Shown here: positions 8,440 to 16,709 of the stretch, piece by piece
Numbering within the stretch: the stretch's first letter is position 1
Layout: every line of letters starts with the position of its first letter
Source of the DNA: 0-14-0-20-45-22 sp041645495
GTDB lineage: Bacteria; Fidelibacterota; UBA2242
Length of the DNA stretch: 25,854 nt
NCBI GenBank assembly: GCA_041645495.1
Contig: JBAZPZ010000022.1
Coordinates: 1-25,854 of the forward strand
Direction: 5' to 3'
Notes under the pieces: generated by a model
Told to the model about the DNA's origin: nothing
Database searches by the model: none
What the model saw: only the letters and a program-made list of their open reading frames with translations
Position numbers and translations under genes: made by a program

Positions 8440-9828
8440 CTACCAGCTTCTTTGGAAAGTATATTTGACGGTCGTTTTCTTTTCAGCAGGAATGGTTAGC
8501 GGAAAAACCAAGAGAGAATTGCTTTTCCGTATAGACGGATGTGAGCTGGTTTTAACGAACCAGTCGCCGCCCATTATTTCCTGAATTTCGACAAAAACAG
8601 ATTCCGTCCGCTTATTTTGAATCTCGATTTCGACGGATACAACCTCGGAACGCTCTTTGATTTTCTGACGATCGACTACGATTTTCTTGCCTTTAACATC
8701 GAACGCTTTACCGACGGTCAGATCCAGCGTGTCATCCTTGGCGGTATGTTTGATACGATCCTCGCCAACGAGTTGAAGCGTTTTGTCCACGTCTTTTTTA
8801 AAGATGCGGAAAATGCCTTCGGGAAGTGGGATGCCGAGATGGTTTGCCGCCGAGTTTGCAAATTTTAAATGAACTTCAAGTGGCGACTCTATTTCGCCCT
8901 GTGCGGAATTTTTAAATATATAAATTTTATTCGCACGCGATGTTACTTCGTTGAATAGAGTGATCTGCTTGATCTCGCGATCCTTAATCGTCACGGGGCG
9001 TTGGAGTTCGTACAGGTGATAATCAAATAGTCCGCGCTCTTCGAAGGGTACGGTAGCGGCTTGCGCCACAAACTTTGCTTGTCGCGGTCTTTCACCTTCA
9101 GAGACTATGCCTGATCTTCGGACGCGATTGATCGTTCCGGCGACGATTTTCATCTTGGCGTTTTCATACGTTGCGCCGGACTGATTATCGAGTGAAACCC
9201 ATGAATTGAGTGTGAAATCTTTGTCATTCTTATCCAGCACCATCAGGTATTCAGCGTGCCAACTTATTCCGGATGTCAGGTAACTGATCTCCGATTCGAC
9301 GGAGGCTTTGATCTTTGACGCCAGAAGCCACTGCAACGTCGGTTTCAGGATCAGTCCGGACGGCAGAGCAGGAAAATCGTAATCGGCGATGTTTTCGACT
9401 GAAGCGATCTTGATGCCGCCGGTCGGAAGTTGCAGAACGAGATTTCCGCCGTCGTGCTGGAGCAGTTGACCTTTGGTCTCACTGCCGGATTTGGTCTTGT
9501 ATGTAATCGATTCACCGATATATTTCTCGAAAATTTTGTCGGAGTTGACGAGATCGAACAGGAAGTTCTGTTCGAGAACTTCAACCGCGTCCGCATTGCC
9601 GGGAAAAGTGATACGCACCGATGTCGGATCGACGCAGGCCGGAATTCCTTCGACTCGAACTTCCGATTCGCCTTTGAGAATATCGATCGTGCGAGTCTGG
9701 AGAACGAGTCCCAAATTGTCATTATAAACCGTCACCTGCGTGGATTTTATTGGCGACGCGGCGAGAATTATCGTTGCCAGACCGAATACGGTCAGCAATA
9801 AAACGGATGTTCGCATCAGCTTTTTCAT
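8440..9828 (-). CDS. Secreted DUF4139 domain protein
   Basis: A 462-residue exported protein. Residues 1-23 form a Sec signal peptide ending ILAAS. Residues about 30-75 (VTVYNDNLGLVLQTRTIDI, then an EGIPACVDPTSVRI strand) correspond to the N-terminal beta domain often found with DUF4139. The DUF4139 core follows with YLTSGISWHAEYLMVLD (about 185-200) and LNSWVSLDNQSGATYENAK, then many beta strands to a C-terminus typical of the family (VEIEIQNKRTESVFVEIQE). The function of DUF4139 proteins is not established; they are periplasmic or surface beta-rich proteins. ATG 9828 has an excellent GGGGAGG site. It lies between valS and recG in the same direction with short gaps, so it is co-transcribed with housekeeping genes. 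Confidence 0.88.
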   Translation of the reverse strand: MKKLMRTSVLLLTVFGLATIILAASPIKSTQVTVYNDNLGLVLQTRTIDILKGESEVRVEGIPACVDPTSVRITFPGNADAVEVLEQNFLFDLVNSDKIFEKYIGESITYKTKSGSETKGQLLQHDGGNLVLQLPTGGIKIASVENIADYDFPALPSGLILKPTLQWLLASKIKASVESEISYLTSGISWHAEYLMVLDKNDKDFTLNSWVSLDNQSGATYENAKMKIVAGTINRVRRSGIVSEGERPRQAKFVAQAATVPFEERGLFDYHLYELQRPVTIKDREIKQITLFNEVTSRANKIYIFKNSAQGEIESPLEVHLKFANSAANHLGIPLPEGIFRIFKKDVDKTLQLVGEDRIKHTAKDDTLDLTVGKAFDVKGKKIVVDRQKIKERSEVVSVEIEIQNKRTESVFVEIQEIMGGDWFVKTSSHPSIRKSNSLLVFPLTIPAEKKTTVKYTFQRSW

Positions 9829-9877
9829 ACGTTCCTCCCCTGATGAATGTTGAATTTGTAAAAAGTCCGGCCGTCGA

Positions 9878-12541
9878 TCAATCGCTCAACGCGGCGAGAC
9901 TTGCTTTCAATTTGACCAATTGCTCTTTATTGAACGCTTCCTTTTCGCGTTCTTTGAGAACGACTTCCTTCGGCGCTTTGGCGATGAAAGAAGGATTCGA
10001 GAGTTTGGAATAACTGGCTTTCACCTGCCCTTCCAACCGCGCGATTTCCTTTTCCAGGCGCGCTTTTTCACCGGAAATGTCGATCAAACCTTCGAGCGGA
10101 ATGAAAAATTCGGCGCCACGAATGATGACTGCCGACGAAGGATGTAGTCTTTCAAGATTTTCTGCCGTTTGAACGTCGCTTGCTTTGACCAGATTCCGAA
10201 TATATCCCGCGATCGTCGGATCGTTCAGTAGTTTGACCGGAAGTTGGGCGTCGGTTCCTCTGACCATCAGTCGAATGGCGGCGGACGGCGAAATATTCAT
10301 CTCGCTCCGCGCGGTTCTCAGCGCCGTGACGATTTCCTGCATGACCGCAAAAGTTTCGTCAATCGCTTTCGCCTGTGCGGCTGTTTTTGCCTTTGGCCAT
10401 GATGAAACGATGATGTCCGACTCGTCGGCACTTTTAATCTTTTGATAAATCTCTTCCGTGATGAACGGCGCGTACGGATGCAGAAGCTTCAGGAAGTTTT
10501 TCAGGACGTAAACGGCGACGGTCAGAGCCGTGCGTTTTTCTTCGGGAGATTTTTTATACAGCCGATCTTTGATGAGTTCGATGTACCAATCGCAGAAATC
10601 GCTCCAGACGAAATCATAAATATTTCGGGCGACTTCGTCGAACCGGTACTTTTTCAGATTCTTGTCCACGCTTCGAATCGTATGGTTAAGCCGGTTGAGA
10701 ATCCACTTGTCGGCGAGTTCCAGATTCAGGCGATTCGGCTCGAACGGTTCGTTCAGAATCGTTTCGTCGTCGAGGTTCATGAGAATGAAACGCGAGGCGT
10801 TCCAGATTTTATTCATGAAGTTCCGCCCGACTTCGAGCCGTTCTTCGGAGAATAAAATGTCCTGTCCCTGCGGCGCGATCAGCATGACGCCGAATCTCAG
10901 CGCGTCGGCGCCGTACCGGTTTACCAAATCGATCGGATCGGGCGAATTGCCCAGCGATTTGCTCATTTTTCTACCCTGAATATCGCGGATAATCCCGGTA
11001 AAATAGACGTCTTTAAACGGAATATCGCCTCTGAATTCCAGACTCGCCATGATCATTCTCGCCACCCAGAAGAAAATGATGTCAGGCGCGGTGACCAAAT
11101 CGTTGGTCGGGAAAAATGCTTTCAGATCGCGCGTTTCGTCCGGCCAGCCCATCGTCGAAAAAGGCCAGAGCCACGAGCTGAACCACGTGTCGAGCACGTC
11201 GGTATCCTGCCGGACTTTTCCGCCGCATTTCGGGCATTTCGCCGGATCGTCGGTCAGTGCGTCCATCCAGCCGCAGGCGTCGCAATAAAAGACCGGGATG
11301 CGATGTCCCCACCAGAGTTGCCGGGAAATGCACCAATCACGGACGTTGCTCATCCAGTGCGAATAAGTTTTGTACCAGCGTTCCGGGTGAAATTGAATCT
11401 TTCGCTCTTCCACGACTTTCAACGCGGGTTCGGCGAGCGGCGCCATTTTGACGAACCATTGCTCGGAGAGATATGGTTCGATCATGACGCCTGCGCGTTC
11501 AGAATAACCGACGCTGTGCAAATAGTTTTCGACTTTCTGGAGCAAACCCAGCCGTTCCATTTCCGCAACGACGAGATTTCTCGCCTCGAAGCGGTCTTTG
11601 CCGACCACGAGTTCGCCCGCGGCATCGTTCATCGTCGCATCCGGATTCATCACGTTGATTTGCATCAGTTCGTGACGCGCGCCGATCTCAAAATCGTTCG
11701 GATCGTGCGCGGGAGTCACTTTCACCGCGCCGGTTCCAAAGGCCGGGTCGACAAAATCGTCCGCTATGATCGGAATGACACGGTTTTGAATCGGAAGAAC
11801 GACATTTTTCCCGACGAGACTGACATAACGTTTGTCTTTGGGATTCACCGCGACGGCGGTATCGCCCAGCATCGTTTCCGGACGAGTCGTCGCGACGACG
11901 ATAAAGCCGGATTTGTCTTCGAGCGGATATTTGAAATACCAAAGATGTCCCTGCGTTTCCTTATGGATCACCTCTTCGTCGGAAAGCGCCGTCCGGGAGG
12001 CCGGACACCAGTTGATGATGCGCCGCCCGCGGTAAATCAATCCCTTCTGATAAAGATGGACAAATACTTTCCGGACTGCGTGCGAAAGTCCTTCGTCGAA
12101 TGTGAAGCGCTCGCGCTCCCAGTCCAATGAACAGCCGATTTTTTTCAGTTGGTTGATGATGATCGATTTGTGTTTCAGCGCCCAATCCCAGACGATTTTG
12201 ACAAATTCCTCACGGCCGTAATCGAACCGGGTTTTCCCGCTCTTTTTCAGGTTTTTTTCGACGACGTTTTGCGTGGCGATTCCGGCATGATCGGTGCCGG
12301 GCAACCAGAGCGTTTCAAACCCTTGCATCCGCGCGTGACGCACCAAAATATCCTGAAGCGTATTGTTCAGGACGTGCCCCATTGTCAGGATTCCAGTTAC
12401 GTTCGGTGGCGGAATGACGACGACGTACGGCGGTTTATCGGTTTCGGGATTCGCATGAAAATATTTCTTTTCTATCCAGTAATCGTACCAACGCGATTCG
12501 ACGTCGGACGGATTGTACGTTTTTTCCAAAGGTGCAGTCAA
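9878..12541 (-). CDS. valS: Valyl-tRNA synthetase
   Basis: An 887-residue class Ia aminoacyl-tRNA synthetase that charges tRNA-Val. The HIGH-type signature is TMGH at residues 53-56, within PPPNVTGILTMGHVLNNTLQD. The editing (CP1) domain contains TTRPETMLGDTAV. A zinc-ribbon-like CDAC/CPKC insertion precedes DVLDTWFSS. KMSKS is at residues 525-529. The C-terminus ends with the ValRS coiled-coil arm (EKARLEKEIARLEGQVKA to the end). Length is normal. The start is TTG 12541, supported by a strong AGAGGAAATC leader; no ATG lies near the conserved N-terminus. It begins 11 bases after the cNMP-binding gene, so it probably depends at least partly on the channel-operon promoter. Confidence 0.98.
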   Translation of the reverse strand: MTAPLEKTYNPSDVESRWYDYWIEKKYFHANPETDKPPYVVVIPPPNVTGILTMGHVLNNTLQDILVRHARMQGFETLWLPGTDHAGIATQNVVEKNLKKSGKTRFDYGREEFVKIVWDWALKHKSIIINQLKKIGCSLDWERERFTFDEGLSHAVRKVFVHLYQKGLIYRGRRIINWCPASRTALSDEEVIHKETQGHLWYFKYPLEDKSGFIVVATTRPETMLGDTAVAVNPKDKRYVSLVGKNVVLPIQNRVIPIIADDFVDPAFGTGAVKVTPAHDPNDFEIGARHELMQINVMNPDATMNDAAGELVVGKDRFEARNLVVAEMERLGLLQKVENYLHSVGYSERAGVMIEPYLSEQWFVKMAPLAEPALKVVEERKIQFHPERWYKTYSHWMSNVRDWCISRQLWWGHRIPVFYCDACGWMDALTDDPAKCPKCGGKVRQDTDVLDTWFSSWLWPFSTMGWPDETRDLKAFFPTNDLVTAPDIIFFWVARMIMASLEFRGDIPFKDVYFTGIIRDIQGRKMSKSLGNSPDPIDLVNRYGADALRFGVMLIAPQGQDILFSEERLEVGRNFMNKIWNASRFILMNLDDETILNEPFEPNRLNLELADKWILNRLNHTIRSVDKNLKKYRFDEVARNIYDFVWSDFCDWYIELIKDRLYKKSPEEKRTALTVAVYVLKNFLKLLHPYAPFITEEIYQKIKSADESDIIVSSWPKAKTAAQAKAIDETFAVMQEIVTALRTARSEMNISPSAAIRLMVRGTDAQLPVKLLNDPTIAGYIRNLVKASDVQTAENLERLHPSSAVIIRGAEFFIPLEGLIDISGEKARLEKEIARLEGQVKASYSKLSNPSFIAKAPKEVVLKEREKEAFNKEQLVKLKASLAALSD

Positions 12542-12552
12542 GATTTCCTCTT

Positions 12553-13080
12553 TTAACTTTCGATCATTAAACTAAATGCGGTTGTGAGTTTTAAAACGTT
12601 TTGGTTCGCCTGTTTGAGACGGCGACTCAAAACGCGGGCGATGTTTTGCATAACCTGAAAACCGATCTCAGGTTGCGCGTGGCAGATCGCGAAAAAATCC
12701 TCGCTGGCGATTCTACCAAGAATACAGACGGAAAGCGCTTTGACGGTAGCGGTTCGGCGATCGTCTTCGCTGAATAAACTCATTTCGCCGAAAAACGGAT
12801 GCTGTTCGCTGGAGAGCGCGAGAATGCTTTTTTCGCGCGTGTCAAGTTGTATCGCACTGGTCTTCAGCGTCAATGCCTGCGAAATCTCGACCTTCCCGTC
12901 GAGCAGAAGCAGGATCGAATGTCCAGGCGTTCCTTCCTGCAAAATCACGTCGCCGCTCTTGAATTCAATCATTTTGATGACGGTGCAAAAATGCTGAACC
13001 TGCGCTTCGGTCAGTCCGCCGAAAATTTCATAATGCAAAAGCGCCTTTGCGTCGATTTGATTACAATTTTTCTTCATCAT
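12553..13080 (-). CDS. Cyclic nucleotide-binding domain protein
   Basis: A 175-residue cytoplasmic protein consisting essentially of one CRP/PKA-type cyclic-nucleotide-binding beta-barrel. Visible elements are FKSGDVILQEGTPGHSILLLL (residues 40-60), then DGKVEI, and the phosphate-binding cassette with FGEM at 97-100 and R109-T110-A111, so the residues that contact the cyclic phosphate are present. A C-terminal helix pair (ARVLSRRLKQANQNVLKL) follows, but no helix-turn-helix, so it is unlikely to be a transcription factor. Its ATG overlaps the stop of the K+ channel gene (ATGA), which indicates translational coupling. The simplest inference is a separate regulatory subunit of the channel. It could equally act independently, and no cyclase gene is present in the window. 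Confidence 0.9.
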   Translation of the reverse strand: MMKKNCNQIDAKALLHYEIFGGLTEAQVQHFCTVIKMIEFKSGDVILQEGTPGHSILLLLDGKVEISQALTLKTSAIQLDTREKSILALSSEQHPFFGEMSLFSEDDRRTATVKALSVCILGRIASEDFFAICHAQPEIGFQVMQNIARVLSRRLKQANQNVLKLTTAFSLMIES

Positions 13081-14219
13081 TGGATGACTATGGCTTTTTC
13101 GTTTTCCTGAATCACATATTCATCGTCGGGATTGAGATTCACGACGACCTTATTCTCCTCGCCCAGTGTCTTGCCCGCCTCCTTCAGTTTCTTCTCGATG
13201 AAGGCGTCCAGATGCGACGTATCGGCTGAGAGAAAATCCGACAAGCCGATCGATTCCACCTGCGCTAAAAGTCCGATGACCAGGACGTGATGTTGAACGT
13301 GGAAATAATCGAATACTTCCCGGAATTTTTTCCCCTGAAATTTTACCGGAATCGGCAGTGTCGTGAGCATGTTTTTGCTCGTCGGGCTGAGAATTCGCCC
13401 TAAAATATTGGTCAGCCCGGGTTCGAGAATATTGCTGGCGACGATGAAATCGGCGTACTGATCGCTGACGATCACGTCGTCGGCGCGGGCACGTTTGACA
13501 TGCGCCTCGTTCTCGCGGTTCATGATAAAAGCGATGATCTTGAGTTTGGACGACATGGATCTGATCGTCAGCGTCGCGAGAACCGTCTGTTCATCGGCGT
13601 CCACCGGCGATAACTGTGCGAGATTCGGCAGTAAAATGGCGATCTTGGCGGCTTTGATATTCGCACGTTCCAGCGTCGCCGCCCGCGTATAGTCGCCGCG
13701 GATGAACTTGACGGAATACTTGTGGAATTTGTCCAGAACGGCATTGACGCGATCCTCCGGAAGTTCATTGACCAAAATCATCTTCGGAATTTTGTTCCCG
13801 GAAAGCGCTATGAAGGTATCGACGATCGATTCCGCGCGGTTATTCCAGCCGCAAACGACAATGTGATTTTCATATTTGATTGATTCCAAGCCTTGGTCCT
13901 CCCTAATTTTCTTTGAGACAAAAATCGAAGAGATCGTCGCCGTGATGAGCGATAACAGCGATATTCCGGAAAACATGACAAAAATGGCGATCAACCGCCC
14001 GCCAATGGATTTGGGCGCAATGTCGCCGTATCCGACGGTAAAAACCGTTACGAACGCCCACCAGATCGAATCGAACAGGTTCCCATACTGATCGGAATTT
14101 TGGATCGATTCGAAATGGAACACACACACTGCGGCAACCAATATCAGAATGCTGAAAACGAACACAATCCGGAAAGTTGTGGACGAGAGTATAGACTTTA
14201 TTAAGTCGTTTAGGTTCAA
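13077..14219 (-). CDS. Two-TM potassium channel with RCK (TrkA-N) domain
   Basis: A 380-residue MthK-like channel. TM1 is about residues 16-36, the pore helix 48-60, the selectivity filter TVGYGD 61-66, and TM2 about 74-101. The RCK domain starts at about 117 with HIVVCGWNNRAE (Rossmann beta-alpha-beta) and continues with FIRGDYTRAATLERANI, in the same arrangement as MthK. A C-terminal region of about 120 residues follows, partly similar to a TrkA-C-like lobe. An in-frame TGA lies two codons before TTG 14219, which makes that TTG the only sensible start. The acidic residues that bind calcium in MthK (D184, E210, E212) are not apparent in an alignment by eye. The gene heads the transcript that continues into the cNMP-binding protein and valS. 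Confidence 0.93.
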   Translation of the reverse strand: MNLNDLIKSILSSTTFRIVFVFSILILVAAVCVFHFESIQNSDQYGNLFDSIWWAFVTVFTVGYGDIAPKSIGGRLIAIFVMFSGISLLSLITATISSIFVSKKIREDQGLESIKYENHIVVCGWNNRAESIVDTFIALSGNKIPKMILVNELPEDRVNAVLDKFHKYSVKFIRGDYTRAATLERANIKAAKIAILLPNLAQLSPVDADEQTVLATLTIRSMSSKLKIIAFIMNRENEAHVKRARADDVIVSDQYADFIVASNILEPGLTNILGRILSPTSKNMLTTLPIPVKFQGKKFREVFDYFHVQHHVLVIGLLAQVESIGLSDFLSADTSHLDAFIEKKLKEAGKTLGEENKVVVNLNPDDEYVIQENEKAIVIQ

Positions 14220-14258
14220 ATTCTGTCAAATCCTATTCATAATTACTATCGAGTGGGA

Positions 14259-14287
14259 ATATTACTCAAATTGCATTATAAAGTCAA
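14259..14287 (-). promoter_or_regulatory. Predicted sigma70 promoter of the K+ channel operon
   Basis: On the minus strand TTGACT (14282-14287) is followed after exactly 17 bases by TAATAT (14259-14264), which predicts a transcript start near 14252 and a leader of about 30 bases. A consensus TATAAT (14275-14280) also lies inside the spacer, but its own -35 region is poor. The 99-base gap between this operon and the downstream end of the CAT-like gene holds no other feature that I can see. Confidence 0.5.
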
Positions 14288-14318
14288 CGACGATAGCATG
14301 GAAAGAATTATTACCGGA

Positions 14319-14963
14319 CTAAAAATACTCCGAACAGCGGCGGCAGTTTTCTTCAAATTTCTGATAAAATTGCGCCACATGGATGCCGTCAACCAAAGCA
14401 TGATGCACCTGAACCGAGAGCGGCAGAGCGATTTGTTCGCCGTTCGGGAAAAATTTTCCCCATGCGATGCGCGGCACGGAGTCTGTCGGGTGCATGTGAA
14501 TCGGATGGGAAACCCCGGTAAACGAAATCCACGGAATCGATGTAACGTAAATCCGGTCGTCGCATCCCGGTTCGTCGGCAATGACCGGCGCGTTTTTCAC
14601 GGATAACGTCGCGGCTTCGACGTTTTGAAAAAATCGACGCGCATCTGGATCGTAATCCGCCGAACAAAAACTAAAAACCTCCGCGCCCGCCATCACGGTA
14701 AAGGACGGATGAACGATCTCGTGTTCGACAACCGCCTCGCCGCGGATTCGATACCGGAACTCCTGAATCTCGTTCGTCGTTCGCATGACGACGTAAAGAA
14801 TCATCTGAAAAACGGACAGCCGCTTTTCCTTCGTCGCCTGAATCAACCGGGAAATATCGGCGTTGGCGGTCAGGCAATAATGCGGATAATCGAGATTCCG
14901 ATCCCGAAGCTTCGGGACGAAATGCTGGCGTCTTGCCCATCGGGAAATGTCGAGCGTCTTCAT
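14319..14963 (-). CDS. Chloramphenicol acetyltransferase-like CoA-dependent acyltransferase
   Basis: A 214-residue protein with the length and architecture of type A chloramphenicol acetyltransferases (usually about 210-220 residues). The active-site motif HHALVDG is at residues 187-193; the second His (H188) and D192 correspond to the catalytic HxxxD. The family segment IPWISFTG, the later GKFF and the N-terminal 'DISRWARRQHF' are also typical. The family transfers acetyl from acetyl-CoA to a hydroxyl. Whether this member acts on chloramphenicol cannot be told from sequence, as many environmental homologues have unknown substrates. ATG 14963 is chosen because AGAGGAAA directly precedes it; a longer in-frame version from 15005 would overlap the nitroreductase. 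It begins 7 bases after that gene. Confidence 0.88.
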   Translation of the reverse strand: MKTLDISRWARRQHFVPKLRDRNLDYPHYCLTANADISRLIQATKEKRLSVFQMILYVVMRTTNEIQEFRYRIRGEAVVEHEIVHPSFTVMAGAEVFSFCSADYDPDARRFFQNVEAATLSVKNAPVIADEPGCDDRIYVTSIPWISFTGVSHPIHMHPTDSVPRIAWGKFFPNGEQIALPLSVQVHHALVDGIHVAQFYQKFEENCRRCSEYF

Positions 14964-14970
14964 TTTCCTC

Positions 14971-15828
14971 TCATTCTCCGAGCCAGCTGACGATATATTC
15001 GGCATCCGTTGCGGGAAGATTTTCGGATTTCCGGTTTTCCCATTTGCCGCGCAGTTTGATTTCCTGCGCCACTGTTTCGAAGTGGAACATCGCGATTCCC
15101 AGATCGATTTTCTGGAGATCGATGCGGTGTTCGGGCTTTAAATATCCCGTCGTTCGTTTGAGGAAAAAATGGTAATACGGTTTTCCGGTTTCCTTAACGA
15201 TGCGCCACGGCTGTTTATTCGACGCAGACGGCGCCCAACGAACCATTTCCAGCGGAAGCGAATACTTTTCGGCAACCTCCTCATCCAGTGGTCCCGAACC
15301 TTCGGGATCGCCGTCGAAGAACAACTCTTTCCACCCTTTCCGGCTTCTGGAACCGGCGCCGAACCGGATAATCTTTTCTCTCAACGAGCGGTCGGATTCG
15401 GTATAGCCGACCGGTGTCACGACGGGAATAATCTGCGAATCCGGCAGATTCAACGCCTTCGCAAACTCGCCGCGGTTAAGCGTTCCGCCTAACCAACAGG
15501 TGCCGAGGTTCAAATCGGTCAGAAAGAGAATAATTCGCTCCATCAGATAACCGAAATCGACGTATCCCGGGTCAGTTGCCGAAGTTGCGCCGACGACAAA
15601 ATTTTGCGCACCTCTGACAAAACCATATGTGCCCAGTTTGATCTTCTCGTCTTCGGATGTTTTTCCCAATAGATGAAAATGCGGCTCGCTTCCGAAAAAA
15701 CCCTTCGGCGACTGCGCAAGAAATTGCTCGATTTTCTCGCGAACTTCCGGTTCGAGCGGACGGTCAGAATAACTCCGCCACGAACTCCGCGCCTTGATCA
15801 GATCGACCGATGATTGTTGAAAAATCAT
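14971..15828 (-). CDS. Nitroreductase family protein (TM1586-like)
   Basis: A 285-residue FMN-dependent nitroreductase-fold protein, most similar to the double-domain 'TM1586 nitroreductase' type, which is longer than the usual ~200-residue enzymes. The N-terminus carries the FMN-binding start RSSWRSYSDRPLEPEV (residues about 14-29). The middle has the dimer-interface and flavin segment DLNLGTCWLGGTLNRGEF. The second half repeats the flavin motif as MVRWAPSASNKQPWR near residue 200. The usual electron donor is NAD(P)H. The substrate is unknown; possibilities include nitroaromatics, quinones or flavin itself. ATG 15828 has AGAGGA upstream. It is followed at once by the CAT-like gene, so the two are one transcript. 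Confidence 0.85.
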   Translation of the reverse strand: MIFQQSSVDLIKARSSWRSYSDRPLEPEVREKIEQFLAQSPKGFFGSEPHFHLLGKTSEDEKIKLGTYGFVRGAQNFVVGATSATDPGYVDFGYLMERIILFLTDLNLGTCWLGGTLNRGEFAKALNLPDSQIIPVVTPVGYTESDRSLREKIIRFGAGSRSRKGWKELFFDGDPEGSGPLDEEVAEKYSLPLEMVRWAPSASNKQPWRIVKETGKPYYHFFLKRTTGYLKPEHRIDLQKIDLGIAMFHFETVAQEIKLRGKWENRKSENLPATDAEYIVSWLGE

Positions 15829-15940
15829 AGACGTCCTCTCATCTTATTTTAGTTTTACAGACATATCTCGCTACCCGAAAACCAATTTAAGCGGAAAGTC
15901 TTTATGAAACAATACCCGTTAATTTCCACTATCAGAAATG

Positions 15941-16708
15941 TCAGGCGTAACTGTGCAGACCGCTCAATATGAACGTCACGCCAAGATAGGTGAAAATCAC
16001 GGAAAGAAGAGCCAGAATTACCAGAACGGCTTTTTTAGTGTCAGTTGGTTTCTTGAGATGAAAATAGAACGCCATGACGAGAATATTGACCAGCGCCCAT
16101 ACCTCTTTCGGGTCCCACGCCCAGTAATTTCCCCAGCTCATGTACGCCCAAATTCCGCCGGTCGCCATGCCGATATTCAGGAACAAAAAGGCTATTTTAA
16201 TTTCGGTATCCATGCAACTCACCAGCGACGAATCGCTTCGTTCGGAGGTTGCCCGCCGACGAACCAGCAGAGTCACCGCATAGATGAATCCTAAAATCAA
16301 CGCCATGTATCCGAAGAAGTATGCTGGCACATGAATGTACATCCAGAGGCTGTTGAGCGCCGGCATGAGCGGCTTTGGCATCTTGTATGAAGTCGGCATA
16401 ACCAGCGCCGAAAGTAAAAAAAGGCAAATAACAACCAGCACCAACCAGCGAAGATTTTTCGGTAACTGTCGTTTCCAAAATACCAATCTCAGCGCCAGAA
16501 GAAACGATAAAAGCAGGAACGTTTCGTACAGATTTGTGAACGGCGGATGCTGTGCGGCAACCGACCGTATGATCAGTGCGAGCAAGTGAAGAATGATAGC
16601 TATCGTTGTTACATACAGAAAGATTTTTTCCGAAGATTTTTTAAAGAAACAAAGAGCCATCGCGGCGAGATAAACGAAAAGACTTAAAATTAGAAAAGGC
16701 GTTTCCAT
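15941..16708 (-). CDS. ccsA: CcsA/ResC cytochrome c biogenesis protein
   Basis: A 255-residue membrane protein with about eight hydrophobic segments, the haem-handling component of System II cytochrome c maturation. The tryptophan-rich signature WGNYWAWDPKEVWAL (about residues 185-200) is intact. So are the NLYETF segment (about 59), the external histidine in YIHVPAYFFGY (about 145) and the C-terminal HSY histidine that serve as haem ligands in this family. With ResB it delivers haem to apocytochromes on the outer face of the inner membrane. The start codon is one base after the ResB stop, and GAGG in the ResB end serves as ribosome site. This implies the organism has c-type cytochromes; none are encoded in the window. 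Confidence 0.93.
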   Translation of the reverse strand: METPFLILSLFVYLAAMALCFFKKSSEKIFLYVTTIAIILHLLALIIRSVAAQHPPFTNLYETFLLLSFLLALRLVFWKRQLPKNLRWLVLVVICLFLLSALVMPTSYKMPKPLMPALNSLWMYIHVPAYFFGYMALILGFIYAVTLLVRRRATSERSDSSLVSCMDTEIKIAFLFLNIGMATGGIWAYMSWGNYWAWDPKEVWALVNILVMAFYFHLKKPTDTKKAVLVILALLSVIFTYLGVTFILSGLHSYA

Positions 16709-16709
16709 C

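Noticed and set aside
11303..12130. Plus-strand open frame of 275 codons opposite valS
   Set aside because: Antisense shadow of the valS catalytic and editing domains; composition is not protein-like.
14971..15005. Longer N-terminus of the CAT-like protein starting at 15005
   Set aside because: It would overlap the nitroreductase end by 35 bases, while the internal ATG 14963 has a strong ribosome site and gives the standard CAT length.
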